In this document: piece by piece, positions 15,880 through 27,289 of the stretch
How the letters are laid out: each line of letters opens with the position of its first letter
Numbering within the stretch: the stretch's first letter is position 1
Assembly: GCA_032718475.1 (NCBI GenBank)
Contig: JAUCBJ010007987.1
Span: 1 to 35,803 of the forward strand
Reading direction: 5' to 3'
DNA from: Nemertoderma westbladi
Taxonomy: Eukaryota; Xenacoelomorpha; Nemertodermatida; Nemertodermatidae
Length of the DNA: 35,803 bases
Translations under genes and position numbers: made by a program
The notes under the pieces: generated by a model
Database searches by the model: none
What the model was told of the DNA's origin: nothing
Seen by the model: the letters and a program-made list of their open reading frames with translations, nothing else

Positions 15880-16750
15880 GTATTATTCGACTGACAGTAT
15901 TATATAATCTCTGACAATATTATTCACCTTCGGGAATATTAACAGTTCCTTTAGGACGTGGCGCTTTATCTATATAAACAGAGTTATGACTTAAACTACT
16001 CACAACGATATGGCTTAATTATAATTCACATATATGGCGCATTCTTTAGGAATGCTTCTTTAACAGACTCACTCATACACAATGCTGCACAATACTGCAC
16101 ACTAATCTGCCAATCTTCACTGATTTTAGTCACATATAAAAGGAACACAGGCTGACTCATGTAGGGTCTATCAAATAACATTGGATTCACTTCAAACCAC
16201 TTTAACATAAGTCACAATCGTTATTGGTAACCTTTCTCTCTTACCTTCGGTATATCAAGAATATTGGGTTTCGGGGTGATTTATCGTTATTCCAAATATA
16301 ATAATTCATCAACCATATTATGAAGAAATGACAGTAAATAGCAGTATAACACAACAACTGAACACTGATTGTTATGAGTTTGCAATGTTTCAGCAGTCAG
16401 GATGTATGATAAGTTATCAGTAGTCATTAGATGCGTTAAAGGATATATGCCCTTTATAATTAAACCTACTAGTGTACGACTAAAAAGCAGTACAGCACAA
16501 AATACTTCCAAGCCGTTCTTTCTTTGGCTCAAGACTGAATGTAAACACTGCACATAGGCATTGCGTCATTTCTCGGAAATTTTCTGTACAAGGAGCCACA
16601 AAAACGCTCTCATTGGCTGACTGAACTGAGAGACGCCGTAGAACAAAGGAAATCAACACGTATGAATGTCAGCTGTTAACCGTAGTCATAGTAACTACTG
16701 TTCAAGAGTAGCTATCACCCTTTTGCGTCACGAATTGCCATAGAATCATA
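15880..16750 (+). repeat. LTR-like repeat 2
   Basis: Diverged direct repeat of 11290-12128, with the same order of shared blocks including the TATA-like CACATATAAA and TTTCTCGGAAATTTTC. It lies between two G runs (15608-15621 and 16926-16943) and upstream of the pol region, so it is not in the normal 3' LTR position for the whole element. It may be a solo LTR inserted in gag, or mark a second element. Confidence 0.55.
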
Positions 16751-16925
16751 AAATATGCCTTTCACAGTACACATACGGAGGAAATAGGTCTTAGATCCTC
16801 TAAAAACACCGATACAGCAATAATACGGTCTCTTACACTTATTAAATCAACTACAGAGTATTTTAATGTAAAAGATAATAAAAATAACGGGGCAATTCAG
16901 CAAAGGCTTTTACAATAACATTGGT

Positions 16926-17011
16926 GGGGGGGGGGGGGGGGGGACAGGGTGACATTCCCCCATTACAGTATAAGCAATATACGCAACCAAAAACAAGAAC
17001 CCCAAACCACT
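16926..17011 (+). pseudogene. Gag fragment left of non-LTR copy B
   Basis: An 18-base G run (16926-16943) followed by an open Gln/Thr/Pro-rich segment (DIPPLQYKQYTQPK) that stops at the 3' end of the antisense non-LTR copy. It is in the same codon phase as the gag segment that resumes at about 18645, as expected if the non-LTR element inserted into a continuous gag frame. Confidence 0.45.
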
Positions 17012-18640
17012 CTACTACTACTAGGATCGGCATGCTGCATTGCAGCTGCATTTTTAAGAATGCTGTGCCGGCTTGTCAACAAAATTGCACCGCCACAACT
17101 CCCTATCACCCATGACATTTGCTAGATCATCCGCATCTTCAAGGCCAGTGTCCTTTAAGATGCGTCTCAAGAAAGTCATGGGCTGTCCACCATGCTTATT
17201 CACTCCATGAGGCTGCCAAAGTACAAGATTATGCACTGGATGGTCCTCACGGCGAAAGCAATGTCCTGCAAAGCGGAGGCGATTTTGTTCTAGTGTCAAG
17301 CTTGGGGGAACCAATGAGACACCTCCAATGTTATATAGTGTCTGGTTGGAGATGTGTGCATTGTACTTGACACAATGAACCCGGCGTAGCATTCTTGTGA
17401 ATGTGCCATCCAGAGATTTGGTGTCCTCAGCAGTTAGAAACCAGCATGGACTCCCGTAGAGGAGTACTGGAACTACTGCTGCTCTAAATAATCAGACCTT
17501 AAGTTTCCGATTAATTCTCGGTGACTTCCAAATCCTAGAAAGCCTATTCAAGGCTGCCCATGCCTTTCCCTTACGTATTCGAAGGTCCTCACCTGACTTC
17601 CGGATCCATGATCCCAGGTAACAGAAGTCGTCCACATGCTCAAGCATACCATCCTTTGAGCTTATGCTCATCCGATCAGAGACTTGCTGATGACTTTCAA
17701 AGTTAACTGTCAAAATTTTGGTCTTTCTGGAGTTAATAAAAAGACCAACACTAGAAGCAGCATGTTCTAATGAGCTGAGGAGCCGTTGGGCTCCCTCTAA
17801 TGATTCTGAGAGTACTCCTAAGTCATCAGCAAAGTCTAGATCAGTTAGGTACTTGGCAGGATTTCCTCGACTTCTGGAGCCAGTAGGTGGAGTTATCATC
17901 ACCCCATCATCATTATGATGATCTAAGGACATGCGTAGAACATAGTCAACCACAATAATGAACAAGAATGGTGCAAGTGTGTCTCCTTGGAGGACGCCCC
18001 ATAACACTTCAAATGGTTCTGTGTCACCGTCAACAGTAGACACAAATGTTGTCGAACCATCGTATACTGATCTGATTGCTGCAATAATTTCATCAGGAAT
18101 CCCATATAATGAAAGTATGCTGAACATACGTGAGCGAGAGACTGAATCAAAGGCCTTGAAGAAGTCAACAAAGATAACAGCCAGATGCCTGTCTTTCTTT
18201 TTTGATAATTCTTCAATAATCCTTCTAAGTGCCAAAATGGGCTCCATGGTCCCACGACCTTTACGGAACCCATTCTGATTTCCACGGAGCACTCCTCTCA
18301 ATGGGATCCCTGATGCGATTTAATAGAATCCTATTGTATAGCTTTGCAGCAATTGAGATCAATGAGATTCCCCGAAAAGAACCATAGAGTGTTAGGTTGC
18401 CCTTCTTGGGAACTGGCACCAACTTATTTGTTTTCATTTCTTGTGGGACTCTTGTTGTTCAGTACATGTCTACTATGATGGGATAGATGAGCTTTAAACG
18501 CTCAGGTATTTTAAAGACCTCAGGGGGAACACCATCTACTCCACTGGCACGATTGGTCTTAATGCTCTTTGCAGCAGCCTTCACTTCTGCAAAGGAGATA
18601 TTGCCAATGGGGATATCTGGGAGTACAAACCCCTTGGATC
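17012..18640 (-). mobile_element. Non-LTR retrotransposon copy B, 5'-truncated, antisense in gag
   Basis: The same family as copy A, longer at the 5' end. On the minus strand it starts in the N-terminal part of RT (FAEVKAAAKSIKTNRASGVD) and runs through RT motifs NGFRKGRGTMEP, VDFFKAFDSV, GDTLAPFLF and FADD (catalytic aspartates, about residue 157 of the 269-codon frame beginning at 18301). It continues to the thumb and C-terminal region with a Cys/His-containing end, and a (TAG)3-4 tail at 17013-17024. Frame breaks include TGA for CGA near 17493 and TGA for TGG near 18462, so it is inactive. No endonuclease or ORF1 remains. A short flanking repeat CAAACC may be its target duplication. Confidence 0.88.
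17492..18301 (-). pseudogene. Reverse transcriptase core of non-LTR copy B
   Basis: 269 codons covering most of the RT domain with catalytic FADD. About 95 percent identical by eye to copy C at the protein level, with differences mostly single residues. It retains KAFDSV where copy C has KAFHSV. It ends at a TGA that is CGA in copy C. Confidence 0.85.
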
Positions 18641-18644
18641 CAAA

Positions 18645-19310
18645 CAAATCGTGCGACACAGAGATATGGAGGGGACCATTACCCCCGATGATATATCCCA
18701 CCCAGGGAAAGTCGACGGGCCTGATAGGTGAACCGCACCCAACATCAAAGGAATCTGTATCCCTACCATCGAGCGCGCTGGAAGTACAAGCGATAGGAAT
18801 GGCAACACTCATATACGCGCTGAAAACTAGGATCGAGCTGCCGCCAGTGGAGCCCTTCAAGTGCGATGGTAGTAAGCCGGAGGAATATCTACAATTCCGG
18901 CGCATGTACAGCAATGAAATCTTAATGAAACACCTCACGCAGGTGGCCTTAAATATCTACAAGTCTATACAGGGGGGCCAGCATACGACATTGTGAGGCA
19001 ATACCAAGGTATTGAAGGAGGATTCACGACTGCATGGTGAGCCCTGGACAGGGAATTCGGGGCCATAAAGCGAAGATTATCCGACAAACCTTAAGGGGAA
19101 TAACATCAGGCGGACTCACAGACAACCCTGTTAGCATCAAGACTTTCGCTAACAAAGTAGAAAAGGCGCTTTAAAGACTCTGGGTGCACCCTACGAACTC
19201 AATGCATCAAACAATATCACCACGATAGCGCAGGCACTACCAATCTGGCTGAGAAACAAATGGAGAAAGATCGCTTTCTCAACCTGAGAAAAGAAAGGTG
19301 CGGAGCCAGG
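18645..19310 (+). pseudogene. BEL/Pao gag core (DUF1759-like), broken
   Basis: Resumes gag after the non-LTR insertion. ELPPVEPFKCDGSKPEEYLQF is the typical opening of the BEL/Pao capsid-like region. The frame ends with TGA near 18994, but a neighbouring frame continues with AYDIVRQYQG, then a TGA in TGGTGA, then ALDREFGAIKRRLSD. At least one frameshift (near a G run at ~18972) and several stops inactivate it. Confidence 0.6.
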
Positions 19311-19311
19311 G

Positions 19312-20373
19312 TTGGAGGAGATGTCGAACTTCCTTAACTACAAGGTTGAGTTAATAACGGATCAAGTCTATAGTGAGGACAGTCTCGGTAAGCTACCAAA
19401 AGTGGAATGGAGCCGACCTAAACCAGAACATAGTTCGGCGGATGCATTTCTGAAAGTGAGACAGTCGCTACCGCATGCGGCCACGCAGGGGACTTCTAGT
19501 CCACAAGGAGCTGGGAGTAGAGCCACGCCGTAGCAGGGACAGAAGCAAAACAACAACACAAACAAATACAAACCCAATACCCCCAGTAGGCCGAGTCCAA
19601 ATATCCAAAACACTAAACCGCTAGATATGAATCTACGCGCAATTCGTGAAGCGCTATACAAGGAACGCTACAATCCCAATTACAAATGTCAATTGCATAG
19701 AAACGGGGCCCATAAGATCATAGACTGCAAGCATTTGCAGGCGTTGCTTAAACAAGACTGGGTAGCCTACACTGGTAAGAATGGACTATGTCATCGATGC
19801 GCGGTAGGAGGATACAGGTATGCCAAGTGCCAGGAACTGCCAATAAAATACGACGAGACTGATGTGACTGGAGGCCAGATGATGGCGACAACCACCATGG
19901 GAGCGAAGAAAAGGGGAATGGTACTACTCGGAGTGGTACCAGTGAGGATAATAGGGGAGGGTGAGCTATCTGTTACGACGCTAATGCTGGTTGATAGCGG
20001 AGCAGCATTCACGCTAGCGGAAAGTTGGGTGGCTGAAAAGATAGGGTTATGGACGAGGCCAAGCAAGATGGCGGTAACCACTATCTCGAGTAAGGACGAG
20101 GTCTTGAGGATGAGAATGGGGCGTTGCGAAATATCAGCGATAACACCAGGGTGCGATTATGGGGCTACCATCGATCCCATTCAAATAATAGAATCGATTA
20201 ATATAAACGCCAGGCGGCCCACAAAGATCGAGGTCGAGCAATACCGATACCTGGATGAGATCGATTTCTCCGTACCCAAACTGGACGTCCCGAAAGTATC
20301 TCTCATAGTCGGCATGGATTGCCCGACAGCTCACGAGAGACTACGGACCATATTCGGCGAGGATAGGGAGTGA
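19312..20373 (+). pseudogene. BEL/Pao zinc knuckle and aspartic protease region
   Basis: One frame with a TAG at 19531-19533. After a Gln/Asn-rich linker it carries a Cys/His cluster (CQLHRNGAHKIIDC, then CHRCAVGGYRYAKC) like the double knuckle of BEL/Pao gag. It then has the retropepsin-like active site LMLVDSGAAFTLAESWVAEK and a conserved protease-domain end (VSLIVGMDCP). It stops at TGA 20371-20373, after which the same frame resumes with the pol region. Confidence 0.78.
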
Positions 20374-21785
20374 GACCCAGTGGCGATTCTCACGCCATTC
20401 GGATGGACGCTCAGCGGCCCAATTAAGACCAGAATCCCGTTTAGCGTGTCAGAATCCTCAGGGTGCATGTTCGCGGGGACAATTAGAGAAATTGAGGACA
20501 AAGGAGCAGAGGAACAACTCAAGAGGCTGCTACGGTAGGACTTTGAGGGATTGAAGGAGACCGGAATCGGAACCTCGGTGGAGGATAAACAGGCGCAAGA
20601 GAGCGTGAGGAACTCAATGAAATGTGAAGGGGGGCGATATACCATAGGGATGGTATGGAAGCAACCGAAGATGCCACTGCCAGATAATAAGAGGATGGCC
20701 TTGATGAGGCTTTGAAAGTTGAAGCAAACACTTAAACGGAGCCCCGAAAAGGATGAATACATTCACAAGACGATTAAGAAGTACATGGACAGAGGGTGGG
20801 CTGTGGAACTACCGGTCGATGAACCAAATACAGACAGGACCTACTATTTGCCACTGCATGTGGCTCTGGACCCTAAGAAGGGCAAACTAAGGCTGGTGGT
20901 CGACGCATCGGCCAAGACTAACGGCAAGAGCCTGAATGACTACCTGCTGAAAGGCCCCAATATCTACAACTCGGGGATAGAGGTCCTGTTAAGATTTAGA
21001 AATGGAAAGCACGCCTTCATGTGCGATATAGAGGGCATGTTAAATCAGGTGCGAGTGACGGAGGAGGAAAGCGATAGTCAGCGCTTCCTGTGTGGTACAA
21101 CGGCGATGAAGAACCGTCGGAGATACCGATGTATAAGATGGTAGTGCAGAACATGGGGGCCAAGTCATCCTCATTCACTACGACTACAGCTGTGAGAGAC
21201 ACGGTGGAGGGCAAAGAGGGGGAATACAGTGAGCAGGCGATTGACATGATTCGATGCGGATTCTATGTGGACGATGGGATGGGATCTGGAAACATGGTTG
21301 GAGAGCTACTCGACATCTGGCGCGAAGTTCACGACATCCTAAAAGGATCGGGATTCAACCTCACAAAATTCCAGTCCAACTCTAAAGAAATTATGGAGGC
21401 CATAGAAGATAAACAACCAGAGATGAAGATGGATAAACCCACGATGGTGAAGGGACAGATTATGGCGGACAAGAGGAATGGGTCGCAGCAGAATGTGCTA
21501 GGGATCGTATGGAACTGGGAGACAGATGAATTGGAGTATCAACTAAGTCAGGCGGGAGCCGGCATCCATACTAAACGAGGCTATGTGTCATACATAGCGA
21601 GGATTTATGATCCCCTAGGTCTAGCATCCCTGTTGTTAGTCACGGGGAAACAGATATTAAAGAAGGTCTATAAATTGAAAGATGGTTGGGATGCGGAGGT
21701 CCCAGTGGAGATAAGTAGACAATGGGACAAATGGACAGGGAGCCTACAGGAGATGGGGACATATAGTATGCCATATAGGCACTAG
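20374..21785 (+). pseudogene. BEL/Pao reverse transcriptase and start of Pao domain, broken
   Basis: The frame continues after TGA with TPFGWTLSGP, then in-frame TAG near 20536 and TGA near 20713. The RT follows: KLRLVVDASAKTNGKSLNDY, HAFMCDIEGMLNQV (catalytic Asp of motif A), and after a 2-base frameshift near 21092 (TGTGTGG), FYVDDGMGSG with the YVDD catalytic box. The stretch YIARIYDPLGLASLLL and WDAEVPVEISRQWDKW is the connecting Pao domain. RNase H and integrase are missing; the sequence stops where non-LTR copy C begins. BEL/Pao membership is well supported by this order and by DPLG. Confidence 0.85.
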
Positions 21786-21825
21786 TGTAAGTTGCTAGAC
21801 TAATAAGCCAGCTTACTTATTATTA

Positions 21826-23215
21826 AGACCAATCGTGCCAGTGGAGTAGATGGTATTCACCCTGAGGTATTTAAAATACCTGAGTGTTTAAAGCTCATCT
21901 ATCCCATCATAGTACCGAACATCAAGAGTCCCACAAGAAATGAAAACAAATAAGTTGGTGCCAGTTCCCAAGAAGGGCAACCTAACACTCTATGGTTCTT
22001 TTCGGGGAATCTCATTGATCTCAATTGCTGCAAAGCTATACAATAGGATTCTATTAAATCGCATCAGGGATCCCATTGAGAGACTGCTCCGTGGAAATCA
22101 GAATGGGTTCCGTAAAGGTCGTGGGACCATGGAGCCCATTCTGGCACTTAGAAGGATAATTGAAGAGTTATCAAAAAAGAAAGACAGGCATCTGGCTGTT
22201 ATCTTTGTTGACTTCTTCAAGGCCTTTCATTCAGTCTCTCGCTCACGTATGTTCAGCATACTTTCATTATATGGGATTCCTGATGAAATTATTGCAGCAA
22301 TCAGATCAGTATACGATGGTTCGACAACATTTGTGTCTACTGTTGACGGTGACACAGAACCATTAGAAGTGTTATGGGGCGTCCTCCAGGGAGACACACT
22401 TGCGCCATTCTTGTTCATAATTGTAGTTGACTATGTTCTACGCATGTCCTTAGATCATCATAATGATGATGGTGTGATGATATCTCCACCTACTGGCTCC
22501 AGAAGTCGAGGAAATCCTGCCAAGTACATAACTGATCTAGACTTTGCTGATGACTTAGGAGTACTCTCAGAATCACTAGAGGGAGCCCAACGGCTCCTCA
22601 GCTCATTAGAACATGCTGCTTCCAGTGTTGGTCTTTTTATTAACTCCAGAAAGACCAAAATTTTGACAGTTAACTTTGAAAGTCCTCAGCAAGTCTCTGA
22701 TCGGATGAGCATAAGCTCAAAGGATGGTATGCTTGAGCATGTGGACGACTTCTGTTACCTGGGATCATGGATCCGGAAGTCAGGTGAGGACCTTCGAATA
22801 CGTAAGGTAAAGGCATGGGCTGCCTTGAATAGGCTTTCCAGGATTTGGAAGTCACCGAGAATTAATCGGAAACTTAAGGTCCGATTATTTAGAGCAGCAG
22901 TAGTTCCAGTACTCCTCTACGGGAGTCCATGCTGGGCTCTAACTGCTGAGGACACCAAATCTCTGGATGGCACATTCACAAGAATGCTACGCCGGGTTCA
23001 TTGTGTCAAGTACAATGCACACATCTCCAACCAGACACTATATAACATTGGAGGTGTCTCATTGGTTCCCCCAAGCTTGACACTAGAACAAAATCGCCTC
23101 CGCTTTGCAGGACATTGCTTTCGCCGTGAGGACCAGCCAGTGCATAATCTTGTACTTTGGCAGCGTCATGGAGTGAATAAGCATGGTGGACAGCCCATGA
23201 CTTTCTTGAGACGTA
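21826..23215 (+). mobile_element. Non-LTR retrotransposon copy C
   Basis: Begins in the N-terminal part of RT (KTNRASGVDG), with a ~10-base deletion relative to copy B near 21925 that shifts the frame. It then reads open from 21940 to 23220: NGFRKGRGTMEP, GDTLAPFLF, FADD, YLGSWIRKSGEDLRIRK, a C-terminal CHV/HC-type region, and ends at MTFLRRN. The last ~60 residues and the TAG tail found in copies A and B are missing, so this copy is truncated at both ends. Truncation at the 3' end is unusual for target-primed insertion and suggests later deletion or replacement. Confidence 0.88.
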
Positions 23216-23220
23216 ATTGA

Positions 23221-23868
23221 CACTAAATGGATTTCTTTTTAAACTGATAGTAACTATATGTAAAGTGATGAAACATTGTACAAGGTTATTTTTTGCTAGA
23301 TTCCATGGATACATGGCAACTGCTAATCCATTTTTTATGGCGCCACCATTAAAATTATAGAGGGTCATATTGACAATATATTTGGAATGTTTCATGATTT
23401 TAGCCCAAGGGGAACACGTATTTGGCAATGGTTTAGAAAACTATCGATATTTACAAATTTTAAAATATACTTCAATTGATTCTCTGATGCCGGTTTAAAG
23501 GGGGGGGGGGGGGGGTAGGTCAAGGTTAGAATTCTGTAGAGTCAATAGAAAATGGTCTTTGCAAATGACCTCGTGTTGCCATGGGGAAACGGTACCCAAA
23601 AATTCACAATTGAGCTTGGCATCAGACGGATTCGGAATCAGCACAGTCGATTTAGCTTAAAACCGTTGGATGCCAGCCATTACCCAAATTTGCCTTCGCC
23701 ATCATTATTTTGGCAAAAAGGAACCAGACTATTATTCTTATTGGCGGTTTGGTTAAATTTCTTAAATACCGATTTTTGTAATAGAATTGCTAAATTTTAA
23801 TCTGTATCTGATAACTGAGCCTCGTGCTGCGCGAAGGCCCCACGAACGTGTATTAACTACCGGTATAG
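23221..23868. other. Spacer with G run and one small unrecognised frame
   Basis: Non-repetitive flank after copy C. It contains 16 G at 23500-23515 and an ATG-started frame at 23552-23800 (82 aa; hydrophobic LLFLLAVWLNFL near its end) that I do not recognise and consider doubtful. GCGCGAAGGCCCCACGAACG at 23829-23848 resembles part of the dispersed repeat. Confidence 0.4.
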
Positions 23869-25092
23869 GGGTAAATCTTTTCGACCTACGCGTAGCTACG
23901 CGTAGTTTGTAACTTCCATTCCTGTCATTTACCGGTAGGGCCAGACTTACTGCGCTGCCTTTTTAACAACTACGCGTAGGTGTTTTAAAACTACGCGTAG
24001 TTATTTTGGAACTACGCATAGGTATTTTGAAACTACGCCTAGGTGCTACGCGTAGCTACGCCTAGGTGCTACGCGTAGCTACGCCTAGGTGCTACGCGTA
24101 GCTACGCATAGGTGCTACGCGTAGCGGTCCTGATAACAATGATTTTCCATTTCAGGTCCGGTAGGGGTGAATTCTGTCCGAGTTCGCTCGACCTAGTAGT
24201 AGTAGTAGGGGTGAATTGTTAGGCAAGGATCAGTATATGTTAGGTATCTGATAATCAGACAAATGGAATAACAAAATCGGAAACTCATATCTTTACATAC
24301 AGCACTGGTAATAAATAATATTCGGCTGTTTCACATACAAACACAGAATGAATAAAAAGTAAACTCAAAATTTACGTCTCATGATTCAAGTATCTTTGTT
24401 TCCATTGGATTATTTAAATATTGTACAGTACCGGTGAAGTGGTTAAGCGAAAGCTGATAAATACTGCATATAATCAAATTGTTTGGTCAAATAACAAGTG
24501 CAACCAATCATGGTAGACAATTTAGTCTCCCCCTTCCCTTGTCAAGGGGTTAACGTAATAAATATATCCTTGCCCTATCGTGAACAAAGGCAATAAAAAG
24601 CAAAGAGAATCGATAAGAACCATCGGCCTATTTCCTTTGTAAACTATTTTTGAACTCTAAACATTATTAATAACACATTTTACCACCCGCAACGAATGAA
24701 GTGAAGAATATGTAGTCTTAGCGTATTCCTCTATAGAGTATACATGTATAGGATAAATTACTGTTGAAAGCATTTGATGGTTGTGGGTTGTTTATTGAAC
24801 ATACCGTATTGTGTCTTATTTTAGTACTGACTCGCTTGGAATACGTAGGCCTACTAATGATAAACGACGTATAGGCATAGTTATGGGTAGCACCTACGCG
24901 TAGTTATACGTAGCACCTACGCGTAGTTATACGTAGCACCTACGCGTAGGTCGCGTAGGACCTACGCGTAGCACCTACGCGTAGTTATTATTAAAACTCT
25001 GAAACTGGTGATATATGTCCCAATGTTGCGAACTACGCGTAGCTACGCGTAGCTACGGAGTAGGCCATCGCGTAGGTCGAAAAGATTTACCC
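23869..25092. mobile_element. TIR element with CTACGCGTAG palindrome arrays (1224 bp)
   Basis: Perfect 24-bp terminal inverted repeats start with GGGTAAATCTTTTCGACC (23869-23892 and 25069-25092). An exact 8-bp duplication, CGGTATAG, flanks it at 23861-23868 and 25093-25100. Just inside each end, clusters of the self-complementary 10-mer CTACGCGTAG and variants (CTACGCCTAGG, CTACGCATAGG) total about 15 perfect copies, eight left and seven right. The interior (24126-24890) has no coding frame, so it is non-autonomous. The 8-bp duplication fits hAT, P or Merlin-type elements; the GGG end is not typical of hAT. Superfamily open. Confidence 0.88.
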
Positions 25093-25849
25093 CGGTATAG
25101 CATGCTTACTAGTCTGCTAGTAGCTACTACCAGCAGACGAGGTCAGCTCAGCACAGCAGCAGGCAGGCAGGTACAGTCTGGAGTCTGCGGTCTGAGTCTG
25201 ACCTGATACTCTCAGTGCCAGTGAGTACAAGGACTATCAGTCGGTGAGAAGTTCTAATTTCGACTGAGTTGAAATTTAAACTTTATTTTTTTAACGCAAT
25301 AATTTTTATTGTCCGTTTAAATCCCTCATGATGTCCTTTTTTTTTACTTTTTATGCCCTCCAGAAATTTACCCTTAGGTTCCATGCTACCGGTTTCTCTA
25401 CTGCTGTTCTCTCAGGCTATCAGTACCGGCTGACCGGTATTCTGGTATTAGTATATTGTATATCAGTATATAGAGCACTATTTTGCAGTATTGCTGTATT
25501 GTACTGTTGTACAGTTGTATGTCTGTATGTACCTACAGATGTAGTTATATACTGTTACTGCTGTAGGCCTACTGCGTTCAGTCAGTCAGTCCTCAGTCCT
25601 AGACACTAGATCAGATATAATCTAACAGTCTAAACAATAATTAGCGGTGTTATTTTAATTACTGAATTATAGCAGTATAGTCTGATAGTACCGAACCGGT
25701 AGAACAGTAGGATACTGTATAAAACTATGTAGGCCTACCTGCCTACCGCTACCGGTATGTATTTGTAATTGTATATGTCATGTCAGTCAGTTAGTATTTG
25801 ATTGTCAGAGTACTGGCAGACTGGAGTAGGCTGGTAGGTCAGTATCAGA
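25093..25849. other. Spacer between two TIR elements
   Basis: No gene. Rich in short CAGT, GTACC and CCGGT words. At 25238 it holds CAGTCGGTGAGAAGT, identical to the end of the element at 30407-34138, followed by ACTGAGTTGAAATTTAAAC, which recurs at 26090. This suggests a broken relative of that family. Confidence 0.5.
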
Positions 25850-26069
25850 CAGGGATGGCAATTAGGTTTTAATATTAGGTTTTATTATTAGGTTTTAATA
25901 AAAAACCTAGTGTAAAAATTATTAGGTTTTATTGGGTTTTATTTCAGTCTGCCACGAGAGTGCAATCCGTTGGCCTAATTATTGGGTATGGGGGAAAAAC
26001 CTCACATTTCGTTGTGTGCTAGAGTGCTAGACCTTCAAAGACGGTTCGATTAGACATTAACAGATTATC

Positions 26070-26210
26070 CAGTCGGGGAGTTCTATTTACAACTGAGTTG
26101 AAATTTAAACTTTATTTTTTAAAATTCAACTTTTGGAGAAGGGTTTAAAATTAAAATTCAACTTTTTTTTTAAAATTCAACTTTTGGAGTTGGTTTGGAA
26201 ATACTGATAA
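26070..26210. repeat. Second CAGTCGG-type end with ATTCAACTTTTGG motifs
   Basis: CAGTCGGGGAGTTCTATTTA, followed by CTGAGTTGAAATTTAAAC, is a direct-orientation relative of 25238-25290. It continues into three AAAATTCAACTTTT motifs. It is probably a remnant end of the 30407-34138 family; no partner end found. Confidence 0.5.
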
Positions 26211-27289
26211 ATATGGAATTGGAAACCATTACTGGTATTCCATTGTATAATATTTATGACATAGGCCTATAGTGGTGATTTAATACATCTAACAGTCTAA
26301 TAAATTCCTGTAGTATTTCAGCTAATTTGCAAATGTCAAATGTAATCACTTAAAATAAAATGTTTTTAAAAAATGTAATCCCGGGGGTGAAAGTTTTTAT
26401 TCCATCGGTAATGAGGGTTGATTTTTCGAGTTACACCCATAAAGAGAATAAAAACACCCTTCTGTAACGTCTTGGGGCTAACTGCAGTACGCAGTACTGT
26501 ACGTGTATGATAGTTTTGCCATAGTTTGGTGAGATTATTATAAGTTAATAAGTCATACTTGCAATTGCTTCACAGACTTGAGAATAGGCGCAATGAAACC
26601 GCAATGGTCGATTTAGTGGGTGTTACAACCTTCAAAACAGCAATTAAGTCATTGGTTCTCGAAAAATTTCTTAATTTTTGTATGAAAATTTCAGTAGGGA
26701 ACATACCCTTAAATAAGCTCCAAAAGTGGGTTCTTATTTAAGGAAAATGGCTCTTATTTAGGGGTTTTTGGGCCTTTTTTGGATATTTTTTCGATATAAT
26801 ATGCAATAACTTGTTTCAGGAAAAAATACCGCATAATTTTATTTCACAATGTATAAGTTGGGTCTTTCTTGAACATAAAGCAAAAAACCAGAAAACATTT
26901 CACCGTCCGGTTTTTTTTCTACAAGCGTTTTAAAATTGCATCAAAAATACGACTAGTTCCTAAATAAGGGGGATTTTTTAAATTTACCTTATTTAAGATA
27001 TCGAAATTGTACACATAAATACTAAAAGTCCCTAAATAAGAACTTTTTGACCTGGGTTTCTTATTTAGGAATACAATTGTATTCCAAAATCTGCACATTC
27101 CTTAAATAAAATAAATATTCCTTATTCCTTACAGTATGTGTTACACTTCTTTCATAATTCTTTGATTTATGTCAGTCTGTATATTGTTAATTGTTGGGTT
27201 AAGGATAAGGACAATGGTTGCACTGCACTCTATAAATCATCTATAGAATATCGTATCATAATGAAGTTGCTAGCACTGGCATTCTTACC

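Noticed and set aside
17118-17370. 83-codon plus-strand frame, similar to one at 6247-6441
   Set aside because: Antisense of the non-LTR C-terminal region; the similarity arises because both are copies of the same element.
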